DNA of 64,000 nt from positions 62,001-126,000 of the forward strand of contig JAPYMA010000372.1 of assembly GCA_035041965.1 (NCBI GenBank), in the 5' to 3' direction. The notes under the pieces were generated by a model that was given only the letters and a program-made list of their open reading frames with translations, had not been told where the DNA came from and made no database searches. How positions within the stretch are numbered: the first letter of the stretch is position 1; every line of letters begins with the position of its first letter. The translations under genes were made by a program, and so were the position numbers. The stretch comes from Anisakis pegreffii (taxonomy: Eukaryota; Nematoda; Chromadorea; Rhabditida; Anisakidae). Shown here piece by piece: positions 49,403 to 62,004 of this stretch.

Positions 49403-51120
49403 ATTTTGATGGGTGACGGGACACGGTGATGGACCGACGGCGTTCGATGATGTTAGCAACAAGATATATTATCAATCGCAGCATATCTCATAGCAGCATC
49501 AATATCAAAAGACCGGCAATCATCTAATCAACAAATGTGGCATCGTGGCGCGAGGATGCGCCAGGTATGTAGTTTCAACCTTATCATTCATTCATTTTTC
49601 ATTTCATTAGGAAAAAACAAATGATTCGTGATTAAGCAACCCTTCGTTTTTCATTATTCATTTTCACTTTTATTTGAACATAGGGACAGAGAATAAAATT
49701 AAGTCGTGGTCAGTGACCACTTTTCTGCATGCCTTATTCTTTTATTCTTTGACTCATTCATTGATATTGTTAATTATGTTCGTATTTGTTGTTAATTACT
49801 GTAATTCGAACTTTGTTTGTAATTGGTTCACTGACAATACATGACAATACAGTGATGGATATTATGGTACATTGTTTAATGATGTGAAACTTATTACTGT
49901 CGATCGAAATATGTCATAGATTTCTAAAGATGTTTAATGCCTCGTATGTTTTAACTGGGGGGATTTTTTAGTGTTTTTAATGCGGTTGTTGATTTTATTC
50001 GCGATATATTATCATCATTATTTTATGTCATTGTTGTTATTGTTATTGTCACTGTATTGTCGTATGCTGGGAAGTTTAGCGGGTAGTAAATTAGCATTAT
50101 CAACCGTTTTCGGAGGTACTCAGAAAATTCTGTAACCCTTCAGGATGGGATCGGGACGCAATAGTGCTCCCCTAATGCATATCTCTTAATACCATTCTAA
50201 TGAAAATTCTCTAAACGTTCCATTCAATGAGAAAATGTCATTTGGAGCAATTGGATATCAAAGAAAAAATTTGATGAGTTCTGAATTAAATTACGGCCTA
50301 TAGAATTTTATTTTCCACTTATTCTATAATATTGTGAGTTATTTGATTGTTATACATATCATTATGTTAATTGTCACCAATTGTCATAAATGTTTTCATT
50401 CTTTATTTATTCATTCATTCGTTTTGTTTATCAATCGTTGTTTTCAGTGTTGTAAATCTTTTTCTGAGGGGTGTGATTAGGGCGAAGGAGGGATGCGGCA
50501 CGTAATGACCCGCTTAACTCCGGAGCCAGAGGTAGGGACTTGGACTGGCCTTATATATGGCCCATCCCACCTAATTGAAAATTTTTTCCGTTTGTGCACC
50601 TAATCATTCCTTTCCCCCCTCCCGACACCGTGGACTCTATCACATGAACCGCTTTGGACTCTAACATAGATACGAGAGTAGCATATTTTCTGATATTTAT
50701 TGAGGCAGCTTTCGCAGTTTTCGCATAATTTGGTTTAGCTTAGTCCTAATTGGCACAAAATTTATTTGATTTAGCTTGCTGAAGTGAGTCAAAAGTTTGA
50801 AAAGGCATGAATGCAATTTTACCGTGATTTGACGTATCGCTAAGCGGATTTGGTATTGTTTGAGATTGACCGACGTCGATTTGAATCTGACCTTGAGCTT
50901 TCATTAAACTTGACTTAGACTTGAGTTGACCTGACCAGACCTTAGGCATCGATTCAGTGAAGAGTTTAATCATCTATGCACAACCCGACGGCAGTGGCAT
51001 AGAAAACTCATAGCTGAGGAACAAGCTCTCGGAACTGGTCGCTCTTTGGAAGTGGAGGTATTGCATAAGAGAATAGTTCTTTAGTTTGTTGCAGCAGGAA
51101 CTGTATAAGCTGTTGACAAT
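49403..51120. other. spacer with a GC-rich block
   Basis: Around 50470-50580 the sequence becomes GC-rich (GGCGAAGGAGGGATGCGGCA, later CTCCGGAGCC), unlike its surroundings, and may be a worn mobile element. A minus-strand frame at 50746-50973 (rich in Gln and Ser) was not accepted as a gene. Confidence 0.3.
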
Positions 51121-51840
51121 AGTTGCACTGGCATATGAAAGGAAGAAAACTGCCCTATAAAAGTGAGTTTCCCGAACGTAGGGTATGAATCGCCTTATGA
51201 AGTTAGCGGTAGGTCTGGAAAGTTCGCCTGGACCACTCACCTGTAGAGTCGAGTTGCTGATTGGTGACTCGAAGCTCTCAGGTGTTTGTGGTTACTCGCC
51301 GAAGCTTATCTATTAGCTAGTGTCATGATGGCATTCATACACTTCTGTGATGACATCCTTATTTCCCATGCCAGTGCAGCTATTGTACGCCATTAGTGCT
51401 AATAAGGTACTTGATAAGTATGAGAAATCCATTCAAATGGTAGCAGAGGTATTATGGGTTCTTCAGTTTTATTTTGAATAGCTACATTGGCATATAAGAA
51501 GATGAAAAGTATCCCTATAAAACTGAGTTTCAAGAACGTAGGGTATGAATCGCCTTATGAAGTTAGCGGTAGGTCTGGAAAGTTCGCCTGGACCACTCAC
51601 CTGTAGAGTCGAGTTGCTGATTGGTGACTCGAAGCTCTCAGGTGTTTGTGGTTACTCGCCGAAGCTTATCTATTAGCTAGTGTCATGATGGCATTCATAC
51701 ACTTCTATGATGACATCCTTATTTCCCATGCCAGTGCAGCTATTGTACGCCATTAGTGCTAATAAGGTACTTGATAAGTATGAGAAATCCATTCAAATGG
51801 GATGTGAAGCATTATAGGTTCTTCAGTTTGTTAACCGAGA
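51121..51840. repeat. tandem duplication, 360-bp unit
   Basis: The sequence from about 51177 to 51440 recurs exactly 360 bases later (51537-51800) with only one substitution that I noticed; homology fades at the unit edges. Each copy contains a bulged stem (CACCTG..AGAG..TCGAGT with its complement, 51238-51284 and 51598-51644) and a second small stem (GGTC..GACC). It may be a recent duplication of a structured RNA gene or part of a mobile element. Confidence 0.75.
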
Positions 51841-52559
51841 CATATTTAAATACCATCAAGTTTTTAAGTAATCGCCTCTGTTCCTTATATCTGACCACGG
51901 TCGAGAGCTTGCATCCCAAGCCAGGGTTGAACTGGATAACTGCTGTTTGATCTGTGCATTGAGGCTAGAATTTTCTCTTGGTCGCTAACACGAGGTCTTC
52001 TCAGGTTTGGAATGAGCTTATGTGTATGTTTACCCACTGTTTTGGAAACAGTATTTTTGGGGTAATATTGTGAAATTTTCTGATAGTTTATAATTCGAAT
52101 ACTTGGATGACAACTTGAGGAATGGAAAGGCGGTTAGCATTACTCGGATTGCTCTCATACATCGTGTTGATGTCCCTATCTATTTGTTTGTTCTGTTGCT
52201 GTTGTTGTTGTTTATGCTTATTGTTCTTGTTGTTTTTTGATGTTTATGGTGTGATTGTTTTGCGTTTTCGTGCCTTCGTCGCTCTATTTGATGCTGTCGC
52301 GCCAGGCATAATGAGGGGAAACCTTGCTAGGCCTGGTTTGGTGGGGTTCCATGATTGAGACGGAATGGCAAAGTGCGTAGAGGACCCCGCACAAGCTATC
52401 CGGATGTCACATGATAGGGACAGGCTGAAGTTTGAAGCTCGTGCCTGGACGTAAGCTCATAACTTTGTTGAGATTAGAATAGATTTTAAAATATGAATGA
52501 TGCGTGGCGCGACAGCTGCATAAACGTTTTACCACGTGTTACCACACATCACACCGAAA
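51841..52559. other. spacer with a second GC-rich block
   Basis: GC-rich text near 52300-52450 (GCGCCAGGCATAATGAGGGG, later AGAGGACCCCGCAC) stands apart from the background. The plus-strand frame at 52122 with a run of cysteines is read from a TGT/TTG repeat and is not considered a gene. Confidence 0.3.
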
Positions 52560-52853
52560 TCACATGCAAGGGTCGACGAGTACCGGTTTAGGATTGTCGT
52601 GAGGACAACTATTGTAGTTTTGTGTCGATAAATTTGGGGTTGACTCAGCTGCAGTATAGGTTATAGTCCTTACACCATTGTTTCCGTCGCAGCTGGGAAG
52701 TAAGAACTTGAAATTTAAAGGCTTATCGAATATCGATGTGAGAAGCCATTTTGAAGATGGGCTAATGCAAAACACTGTTAGCGATTCAGCAAAGTGTAAC
52801 TGAACTGAGTGATCATATGTAGGGGAACATTCCATGAGAAGATCGTCGCACAT
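52560..52853 (-). CDS. hypothetical open frame, possible exon
   Basis: A 97-codon minus-strand frame with protein-like composition (FAESLTVFCISPSSKWLLTS, later LPSCDGNNGVRTI and STPNLSTQNYNSC). An acceptor-like TGCTAAAG lies just before it. It may be an exon of the same gene as the neighbouring minus-strand exons. Not recognised. Confidence 0.28.
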   Translation of the reverse strand: MCDDLLMECSPTYDHSVQLHFAESLTVFCISPSSKWLLTSIFDKPLNFKFLLPSCDGNNGVRTITYTAAESTPNLSTQNYNSCPHDNPKPVLVDPCM

Positions 52854-53177
52854 ATCTTTAGCATAGTAAAATAGATCTTAAGGAATGAAAGAGATTCTTT
52901 CAAAAAACATGACGATATGACAAAGAACAAATGAGAAGTCTCGAATAGGATGGTAGATTCCCTCGAAAGGAGACAGAGTTTATGAAAGTCACAACTGTCC
53001 GAATGTCACTTGGCATGAAATAGAAATGGAAATGCAATGTTACGAATAGTGTTCGTTAATCTGATATTCTAAAAATTTTCGGAACTCATAACTGATCGCC
53101 GTATTGAGCATAACTGATATGTGAGAAATATAGCATCAACGTATCATCGATCTTCTCATCTAGCATTGATGATTTAC

Positions 53178-53314
53178 CTTAACGAAAATCATAAAAACTA
53201 TGTTGTCCACCCAAAACGTCGGCCCAACAACGGTCCTTTTCATGGTAGCGTTATTGATACCAGTTTTCAAGCATCCTGCAATTTCTGTGGTAACTGCTCC
53301 AAAACATCTACAGT
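53178..53314 (-). CDS. hypothetical exon
   Basis: Minus-strand frame CRCFGAVTTEIAGCLKTG, then NNATMKRTVVGPTFWVDN and IVFMIFVK, ending at a good AAG/GTAAAT donor. The acceptor at 53315 is only a guess. Not recognised. Confidence 0.3.
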
Positions 53315-53969
53315 CTATAAGCATCCCAGGGTATATGCATGTTGACCGGTGTATTTCAATGTAGCTTTCTCGAAGTAGGCCAAAATTTAGGATCAAGCTC
53401 GTTGTTGAGACTTTTCTTAAGCACGTGCGCAGATTCAGTTTCACGATTAGTTTCACAAAGAGTAAGGGTGTAGAAGTGAATACTTCTATATGCAATGGTG
53501 CGTACTTAAGAGATTTACAGATTATTCAAAATACTCAGTTTACGTTATCTCGGACATTTTAGTGTAGCATCACGTTCGATTACGGTGCACCATTCATTCA
53601 TTGAATTTGAGTGTTTTTTTTTGAAGACGAAGTTGTTATTCACTTTACTGACGTGATTAGTGGAATAGATTCAGTGAGAACGAACGTTTCATTGTTGCAC
53701 AAAATACGGACTGCATGTTAAAAACGCACATTTACAGCGCAGAATCTGTCTTCCGTTGATTTACTGTTCGAATATTTCTTGATACTTCGAACGGGCTCTC
53801 AAATATTTGATATGAATTTGAAACCGATAATGTCTGCAGTTATAACTCAGCTATTTGCAAGTGAAAATTTAACGCGTTGCTGGTTTTAGCCCTAATCTGA
53901 TGCATTGTTGTTGACCATATTGCGTTTATTGCGCTCGTAGTAATTATTTGTGAAGCAGTCAGATGATGA

Positions 53970-55024
53970 TTAACTAAAGAGATATTTTAAGTTTGCTAAT
54001 GAAGGTCTTTCACTCAGTCGCCATCCAGTTTTATCATTTTCATCATCAGGAAGAACGGGTTGAATGAATGACGAATAATCAAAGATCCTTTCGTATTGTG
54101 TTTTGAGTTGAGTCTGTCTGTTCGTCTGTTCAGTCGGGTTGCATCTTTTACTGAACAAACAAAAAACAACTGGATCGTATGGATGTTTTTCGGTTGTCAA
54201 GCGTTCGTTTTTTTTGTATGCGTCGACAGTGGTAACTATGGAAAGCGAAGGGGAAATCACTATAAATCACATGATGTGCTGATTTACGCTAGCTGTTTAT
54301 GATCAGATAAACATCAACATAACAGCCACTGAATGATAAACACTTCACCTGGTGGTTGTTGATTCGTTCTCGTCACTCATTGTGGTTGATTAATGTTCAT
54401 AAATATTTGATGTCAATGTGGTGGTATTCATGCGTTGTTGAAAGTGGTTTATTTCGGTGCTATCGTTCATCAGTTCACCGAAATATCCGTCGACCGTTCA
54501 GTTAATTCGTGCCATTCTTATAGATGTCTAAGGATGTTCGAGAATAGCGAAGCGAAACAGCTTTTACATTGAAAAAGTCGATTGTTTTAATCGGTAAAGG
54601 CTTTCTTTGATCAGTTTACTCGCGATCAGTTCTGTCTGTCCTAAATAAAAACTGTAATTCAGTACTGTCCAAAATCAAATCGCAAACGCAAAAGATATGC
54701 TCTTTGTCAAACAAGCGAATTGTAATTCGCATGTAATCAGCTTGTTCCATGCATCTGATTTGACGGTTGTGACGACGATTGATGTCAATGAAAACATTCA
54801 ATTGAGTGTGATCAACTGGCATTGAGTTTTGCGATGTTTATTTTAATGTCTGCGAGTATTGGTTGTTGTTTATTTACTTGTTTCGAAATGCCATCGGCAC
54901 GTGATTTTAGTCTATGAATGACGACTGCTGCGAGACTATTAGCCTCTCTGTAGATGGCTTCTTCGTGCAGACTTGTTTTTATCAGCATCACTTCATCAGC
55001 ATTAGAATTTATATGAATGTTCAT
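53970..55024 (-). CDS. hypothetical protein, two exons, one suspected single-base break
   Basis: Exons 55024-54666 and 54235-53970. The start MNIHINSNADEVMLIKTSLH follows an A-rich leader (ACAACAAAATG). The frame continues EEAIYREANSLAAVVIHRL and ILADIKINIAKLNAS, meets TGA at 54814-54812, and resumes in the next frame as DHTQLNVFIDINRRHNRQIR, MRITIRLFDKEHIFCVCDLI. Skipping one T before the TGA makes this a single exon. The donor GTACTG then joins in phase to ITTVDAYKKNERLTTEKHPY and the tail TGWRLSERPSLANLKYLFS. About 207 residues, soluble. I do not recognise the family. Confidence 0.42.
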
Positions 55025-55544
55025 TTTGTTGTTGTTGTTTTTATTATTTATCGTTGTTATTATAACATTTTTTGTTATTGTTCACTTCTATTGCTTTAGT
55101 TATTTGTGTTTTCATTGTGATCATATTTGTTATTCGATTATTATTTCATTCACATTGTTCACTTCATATTGTTATCTGCGTGGTTGTTGATTCTCTTACG
55201 CCAACTCACCGTCAGCGTTTACCGTCGTCCCCGTCACAACAACTTTCTCTTTTAATTCCCTTGTTGCTTCCTGTTTTTTTTTTTCACATTGAATGGATGA
55301 ATCGTGCTTCGAATACCGATGGATTTTCATGAGTAAAAGACTGCGAAATACTGACAATGAGAGCTTTTCAGCGCTGATGTGCACAAGCCATCCCGTAATT
55401 TCAGGGTTTCGTTTGAATAGCTGAAGCTGAAGAAGTTACTAGTGCAAACAGTAGCACAGATTGATAATTTAAGCTTGGTCTTATGAATGAAGAATGAAAT
55501 GAAAGCAGACGGTGGGAGGACTGTCAGGTGCGATTATCGGTTCA

Positions 55545-55919
55545 TCAAGTTGAGAAAGTGTCGTGTGCTCCGATCCCCCTAAGTTTTAACTGTACGGTAT
55601 TTTTTAGGGTTATGAATTGAATTGGATTTTTTTTAGTAGGTACCGACACGAATTCCCATCGGCGATCGCTGAGTAAGATCTTTCCAGCCGTCCGTCGGTG
55701 ATCGTTGAAATAATGTCCACATCGACCGATCAGTCTCTTGCGATTAACCTTTGTACGGTAATCGACTAAAAGCACATCTTTGCTGAGATGAACACGAGAA
55801 CATACTGAATGTGGAGTAATTTGTTGTGTATCATTTACTGCTAGTGAAGGGATGCTCACATCAGGTCTCAAAAAGTTGCAATTAGCTTGCTCAATTGATC
55901 TATGAAGCGTTTTCGTACA
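55545..55919 (-). CDS. hypothetical long open exon
   Basis: An open frame of about 124 codons without an internal Met, so it must be an internal or last exon if real: NFLRPDVSIPSLAVNDTQQI, later KDVLLVDYRTKVNRKRLIGR and FNDHRRTAGKILLSDRRWEF. A GTACCT donor follows WEFVS. The rest after it may be intron. Basic, soluble, not recognised. Confidence 0.33.
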   Translation of the reverse strand, partial: CTKTLHRSIEQANCNFLRPDVSIPSLAVNDTQQITPHSVCSRVHLSKDVLLVDYRTKVNRKRLIGRCGHYFNDHRRTAGKILLSDRRWEFVSVPTKKNPIQFITLKNTVQLKLRGIGAHDTFST

Positions 55920-58900
55920 CTATTTAAAGCCTTCTGGACTATAGCATTCCATTAATCATTCACTCAATACGTTATTTTTAAAGATTCAATTTCGTCACAT
56001 TCCCTCTTTTTCAGTAATGAAAGCAGTGCAAGAGAGAAGTTATCTGTGACAAGAAGGTGATAAGAGTCATTGAAATTATTGAAGGTGATTCGTGTGAGTA
56101 TTCAGTTCTCTTATTTCTTTATCAGCATGCAATGTCCTTTTATCAGAAATGCTTCTCGGGTGCTCATATAGAGTGAATTATCGTAAATGTCGACATTAGC
56201 AACATCTGATAAGCAAAGAAATGTTACCGATCACTACTACTTTCAAACCCAAAAGTATCGTATGCATAAAGGTCGGTTCTTTGAATGCAGTTAATACGCG
56301 AAGTTAGAGGTGTACACTCACAAATGCTAGGAAATACGTATGTCTCGCTTTTAGTTGATCGGATTCGCTTGTCAACAAGTTGACTTTGAAGCTAAGTAAA
56401 TGTCGAAATATAATATCATTTATAGATGTAAACAGTCGATGTACTTTTCAAACGGTTTAATCGCTCAAACCTAGCACAATCTAAATGTTTTCATGAAGTG
56501 TCTTCGAATTAGATTTGCGCTGTATATCTGGAAAGTTTTCAAAATACGATAGTGTTTGAGCTGAACTCAATAATTCTCCCACCGAAACAAGTATAATTAA
56601 TCGTTGCTCGTTCAAACGTTTCTCATTGATAAGCAGCCAAATAGAACGAAGTGATCAATCGTCTGCGAGTGATTTTAAGTGTAATTGATCTTCGATCACT
56701 TCTTAAAATTTCCTTCTTATCAGAGATGTTGCGTCGATTTGTCGTTATTTACACTATCTGCCTTTTTCTCTGTTGCACGTAGACAGTTTTTCGATTTCAC
56801 GTTAGCTGTGCATGAATTCTACGGTAGTGCTATAAAACAGGATGCACAATCGTACAGTGCTCATTCAGTGAAGCACGTCATCTGATTAATCTGTATCGTT
56901 TACGCTGTTTGCTTGGCTAGTCATGATCTGAGCTTAGTTCACTTCTTATCTGATTAGATCAAAATTCAACAGTTGAATTCATTTGGAAGGACGTACCTAC
57001 AATCCATCAAAGCAAACAAGTATGCTATCATGAAACTATTTGATCAGATGGTCTCTTTAATGCTAATGGCAAGAAAATGCATGTATAAAGTGAACATTTC
57101 AATAGTGTCGCGGTAGAACTAGAAATGAATTTGAATGAAACGGAATTAAAATTTGTGGATGTTGCGAAGTACCGTCATGAAACGATTCGGCAAAATGGCG
57201 AATGCGAATCGATGTGTGAGCAGCTAGCTGTGTGGTTGTCGTGGGAATGCTTTTGTGCCATTCCGAATCGAGCGATTCGGTTTGGTGTTTTAAATGGCAA
57301 CTGTTGGTGAGAAACCAACGGAAATACGATGGCTCATTGAACCTCGCTCGAACTATATTTCCGTCGTGCGATGAGCATTTTTAGAAGGCTTATCGAACAA
57401 CGAAACTGAGTTCGAGCATAGTCGTGTTGTAGGCGTGTCAGTACTACAGTAACATCATCATATCGAGCCCACGGGATTGTGTTTTTTAAGCATTCCTGAC
57501 TAGTTGAAAATATCTCAGTCGATTCGTATAAATCGCTTCTGGATTCTATCAGTTGTCATTCATTTTTCATTCGCGTTTTTCATTTTTGGTGATTTTGTCT
57601 TCATTTCATCTTGTAAGCAAGAAGCTTTCATTTTGAAATCATTTCTCTATTATTTGTGAGTTGGTGAATATCATTTCTAGAGTGCCTATTTTTGCGCTGA
57701 AAATTCTTTTTTCGTTTACCGTTTCTGAAATCGAGAGTCCAGCCGAACTCAACCAAACATCAGCCAACAAAGTCGTTGGCCTTTTTTGGTCAACCTCATC
57801 ATTCAAACAAATCTTTCAGTTGTCTCTATAGCGTATGCCTGTAATCTTCGGTTTACTTATGCCATTGATTTGCTCTATTCATAGATGTCAACCGTTTCAA
57901 TTCTCTCTGAAAGGCGCATTGTGATCTCCTCAGAAACAAACTTTGCCGATATTACAGCTAGCAAAGACATTCAATTTTTCAGCTGACTTGTAATCTGAAC
58001 AACCCTTAAACAGTTTTGTATCGTTCTGTTTTAATATTCAAACGATAAAGCTCTACAAAGTGCTACTTGATGGTTTTAGGGCCATTACCAGTTTTACATT
58101 AAGGTTCGATCCTTTCACTCACGCCTGCTCAGAAATGCTGGTCTAAGCTCATGTCAGTGAGTAGGATTCGATAAAATGCGTTGGTGCTTGAGGTAAAGCC
58201 GACCGGCGATTTTGAAAAGCCATGAAAATTGTCTCGTTTTAGGTGCATACCTGCTGAGATGATCTATGATTCAGACAGATACGAATTCGAAACAAATATG
58301 TTTACACGGCAACTGACAAAGCCAACGAACGAACTCATTGATGGTTTTTGAATAGAAATATTCTTAATTAGAATAAGCTCTCGTTTACAGAATGAACACA
58401 ATGAACGCAGTTGCACCTGCAGTGATGTTCATGAACGCATTCGTTCGTTCGATTCGTCGTCTCGTGTATTCTTGAACAAAAGAAACCTTTCGAATCCAAA
58501 CAACTTTCATAACTGATAAACACCGCGACAGAATCCAAACAATCATATTAGCTGTTAAATTGGATTAGGACCGAAGCGGCTGTCAACTGCGCTAGCTGTC
58601 TTTTGGTAAATAAAATGAAGTTGGTGTCGTAGAAGCGGTTTTGCTTTGAAACTTCGTTGAGTCCGGTTGGAGCCGACACAACAGAAGAATAGTTGCTGAT
58701 AGCATCTGATAAGATTTAGATAAATTCTTTTATCTGGCACTATTGTGCAAAGCGATCATATTTGTTAACTGCATCATTTCATTTATCCCACTGATATGGG
58801 CATGGCACAGTGAATCTTAGCTTCCCTCTCTCTAAATTCTCTCACATTCTTGATCACTTCGGAGGATAATCTTGAAATCGCAGAATGCTGACCAATTGCA

Positions 58901-60652
58901 CAATGTTGTCGTTCATACATTTGAGAAACACTGACATCGTAGAATACTCGAATAATTGTTTAGGTGAACGGATGTGACCAAACGCATTTATTCATCAGAA
59001 CAGAACATTGCACCTGTCGCATTCTGAAATTCACCAAAAGTTCAACTCATTTCTACTGATTGCCATCATAACTTATTGTTGTCTCTTCCGATCTTCAGCG
59101 TTGTTACAAACGGATCATGTCAACTCAGGAAAACAGTTTCATTGTGGAAATGAATCTTCTGAGGATGTCGCGAATTAATTCTGCCAGCTCGCGTGATTGA
59201 AATGTCTTCGAACATCCTCAAGGTACATGAGTTGAGTCAAACCGCAGTCGTTGGATCGTTTAGTGACAAGTACGCTCCTAGGGAGCCAACAGCATCGATC
59301 GATGTCACTTATGACCAATTGCTAATTCAGAGTAGATTGACGTTCTGATTTGTAGTTCCCTTTGAAGTTTCAAAACTGTTAGTAAATAAATCATTCGCGA
59401 AATAATTGTCAGGAATTAAATTGGGTGCAGTAAGGCACTAAAAGACTTTCAGTTAATCGCATCAATCATCTCGAATTCAAACATGGCTAAACTAAGTAAG
59501 TTTAGGTGACAATAAGAGATTAGATCATTTTCCACTGATTTCCATTCCTTCTTGATGCTGAATCAATAAGGAAACACCGAATTTATGACAATGAAACTGA
59601 ACGAAGTAAGGAAACGATTGCTTCAAGAGGATGCAACAAAATAAGTGACATCGAAGCGATATGGAGCTTTATTCTAAGGGGTTTAATTGATTATCCCGAA
59701 AGTGACCAGTAAGTGTGAGCAGTCGAAATTTTAGGGTCATCACGAATTCATTACCAGAATGAGGTTCTCAATGTGGTTTTATGTTTCGTAATCATGCTTC
59801 CACTTGAAATGATCTTTATTGATGTATATCACTCAGTGATATGCGAAATGTTCAGTAGCTGTAATGCGCCGCATACTGTAATTTATCACCTACTGCTTCA
59901 TTCGTACTGCTTCACTTTTCAGTGCAATTTCTTGATTTTTAATCATCTGACCCAAATCCATCACCCACAATCGTAACAATTCATCTAACAACAGTGATGT
60001 CATCCAGTTCGAGTAGCTTTATTTTGTTTAGATTCGTAAAAAAACCGAGTGGGATGATTTGAATGGGGTGGCTTTGTCAAGTTCGTGAATCGAAATTGTT
60101 TATCACTCGCGCGAGATTTGTCAGTTAGGAAATTTCATGATGCAACCAATTTTTGCGTTACCTATCGCCAAGAAAAAACCATGCTTTTGTTGTACGCTTT
60201 TCCGCTGAATTGCACCACGTTCACTCTTTACACTTCCTCCTCATGTTTACAGCCTTTGCTGCACAATTCAATTGGATTCTGACGTTGGTGCGAAAATGAA
60301 TTACACAATCGAAACAGAACAGCATTTGCGGTGTCGTGATTTCCGTTTCACGTCCGCTATGGATCATAATCACTTCAAGATTAGCATATCCCTAATCGCC
60401 CGTATTCTTAATCAGAGATATCATATCCGTTCACAACGAGGGCACTGTACGTAGATTTCGTGTGTGAATGAGGACGTGGTTGTTTGCGTTGTATGGAATT
60501 TATTTACGTTTTCAGTTGTTTACTTGTGGTTTGTTTTTGTTTACGCGATGTTTGCTGATTGTTGTTTACGTGTGGTTATTATATGGTGAATGTTGTTGTT
60601 GACGCGTGTGGTGACAGTGGTTTTATGGATTGATGCTTGTGGATAGATATAT
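55920..60652. other. spacer or long intron
   Basis: Nothing strongly supported. One plus-strand frame, 57125-57303 (MNLNETELKFVDVAKYRHET), ends at a GTGAGA donor and could be a first exon, but the antisense frame is equally open, so I leave it undecided. A minus-strand ATG directly after TTATCAG near 58655 starts a short signal-peptide-like frame (MLSATILLLCRLQPDS). Confidence 0.3.
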
Positions 60653-60886
60653 TCATATCGTTGACGTATTCGTGAATTTGCTCCATTTTATTTCTCCATT
60701 GCTCGTCACCATGTGCGTTCGTTCGCTGCATTGATCGTTCGCATTCGTTTCGTCATTTTGTGTCGATTCGTTTTCGAAAACAAGTGATATTTTCATGAAC
60801 ATATGTTGTAAATAAACGACAAAATTATGTCTTTCGTCGTCGCTCTTATCTTGAGTATCGTTGCACTTCTCAGAGCATTTCTTCAA
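60653..60886 (-). CDS. hypothetical exon, minus-strand gene
   Basis: Minus-strand frame with strongly protein-like composition: KKCSEKCNDTQDKSDDERHN, FVVYLQHMFMKISLVFENES, NDQCSERTHMVTSNGEIKW. Acidic and polar. A GTGACG after THM could be its donor. Not recognised. Confidence 0.33.
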   Translation of the reverse strand: MKKCSEKCNDTQDKSDDERHNFVVYLQHMFMKISLVFENESTQNDETNANDQCSERTHMVTSNGEIKWSKFTNTSTI

Positions 60887-61327
60887 AATTGTTTTCCAAA
60901 GAAGTTGTTTACTGCAAAAACAAATATTTTAAACGATTTCCGTCAGCTCTCAGTTCCGCCTGCAAAAAGAGCATAATATATCTCTCATTCCAGCTTGCAG
61001 CCCACGGAGCGATCGCTTCGAACTGATACTATTTTCTTATTATTGGACCGTTGGGATTTGTAAAGTTCAATGTTGTTCGTTGCAAACAAACAGAAAAAAA
61101 AATTGATGTGTGGGTTCTTAGCAAAGCGATAATTTAAAGTGTCGAACGTTCTTCACTTCTTCATTGCTCTTGTTCACCACTGCTATCATCATCATCAATC
61201 CGTGTAGTGGTGCACATCCATCCCATTAACAGTTGAATCATCATCAATCGCTTGTCAAATTGTTCGATGATCGATGGTACACACCAAGTTGCATTCCATA
61301 TCTATTACCAACCGTCTTCTTCCGGCT

Positions 61328-61543
61328 TTATTGCTTCGAGTTGTGCGCTTGAATTCGTGATACTGCCCATACGAGAGCACATGAATCAACGTGTGTTTTT
61401 GTCATGAACGTATCATGCATATTTTTGGTTGTCGTTACGAGGAACGTGCACTGCATCGAAACAATAATAAATGATGTTGTTTCATTCAGTGAATTCGATC
61501 TGCTATTATTATTATTGTTATAATGGCTGCTGTTCACTAACAA
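61328..61543 (-). CDS. hypothetical exon, Asn/Ser-rich
   Basis: Frame with an AAT/AAC run (HYNNNNNSRSNSLNETTSF), then IIVSMQCTFLVTTTKNMHDT. It could belong with the neighbouring minus-strand exons or be chance in a TTA/TTG-rich region. Confidence 0.22.
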   Translation of the reverse strand: MLVNSSHYNNNNNSRSNSLNETTSFIIVSMQCTFLVTTTKNMHDTFMTKTHVDSCALVWAVSRIQAHNSKQ

Positions 61544-61921
61544 CTTTCAAAAGTTCATCAACCGTTCGAATGCGATACGAGTAATCAGTTCATTTACTTC
61601 CACAGCTTAACTTGCAGAGAGGCGACGGCGTGTTTTTCATGTGCAGCATTCGAAACAGATCATTTCCCATCGACGAATTCAACTGCATTGATCACTAAAA
61701 GAACAGTTCAATTGTAACGTAGATATTGACCGTTGTGTAACTGATTGCGTCAGTTCTTCATGAAAGCTAAATGCACTCATCACTATTGAATATGAAATAT
61801 GAACATGCTTGTGAATGTGAAAATGTGAAGTGAATGAGGGAAACATTCGGTATCTTCGCGTATCACTTCCTTTGGCGAACAAATACTTTTTCAATGGGTA
61901 ATTGACAATATGCTCGCTTAC

Positions 61922-62004
61922 CGCTGGATGAGGGCTGTTATTTTTGCATGCCGAAGAAGTCATCGAATATTCAACTGAAATGTTTGACGAGGTGTTCTTC
62001 TCAG
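61922..62004 (-). CDS. hypothetical exon
   Basis: Between a TTTGTCAG acceptor and a GTAAGC donor the frame reads EKNTSSNISVEYSMTSSACK then NNSPHPA. Both splice sites are good, which is the main support. Not recognised. Confidence 0.33.

Noticed and set aside
51121..51840. Long terminal repeats of a retrotransposon
   Set aside because: The copies are directly adjacent with no internal region, and lack TG/CA ends and a primer-binding site.
52122..52358. Plus-strand frame with a run of cysteines
   Set aside because: The run comes from a TGT/TTG simple repeat; no family and no splice evidence.
53121..53345. Plus-strand 74-codon frame
   Set aside because: The antisense frame has the better splice donor and composition; kept the minus-strand exon instead.
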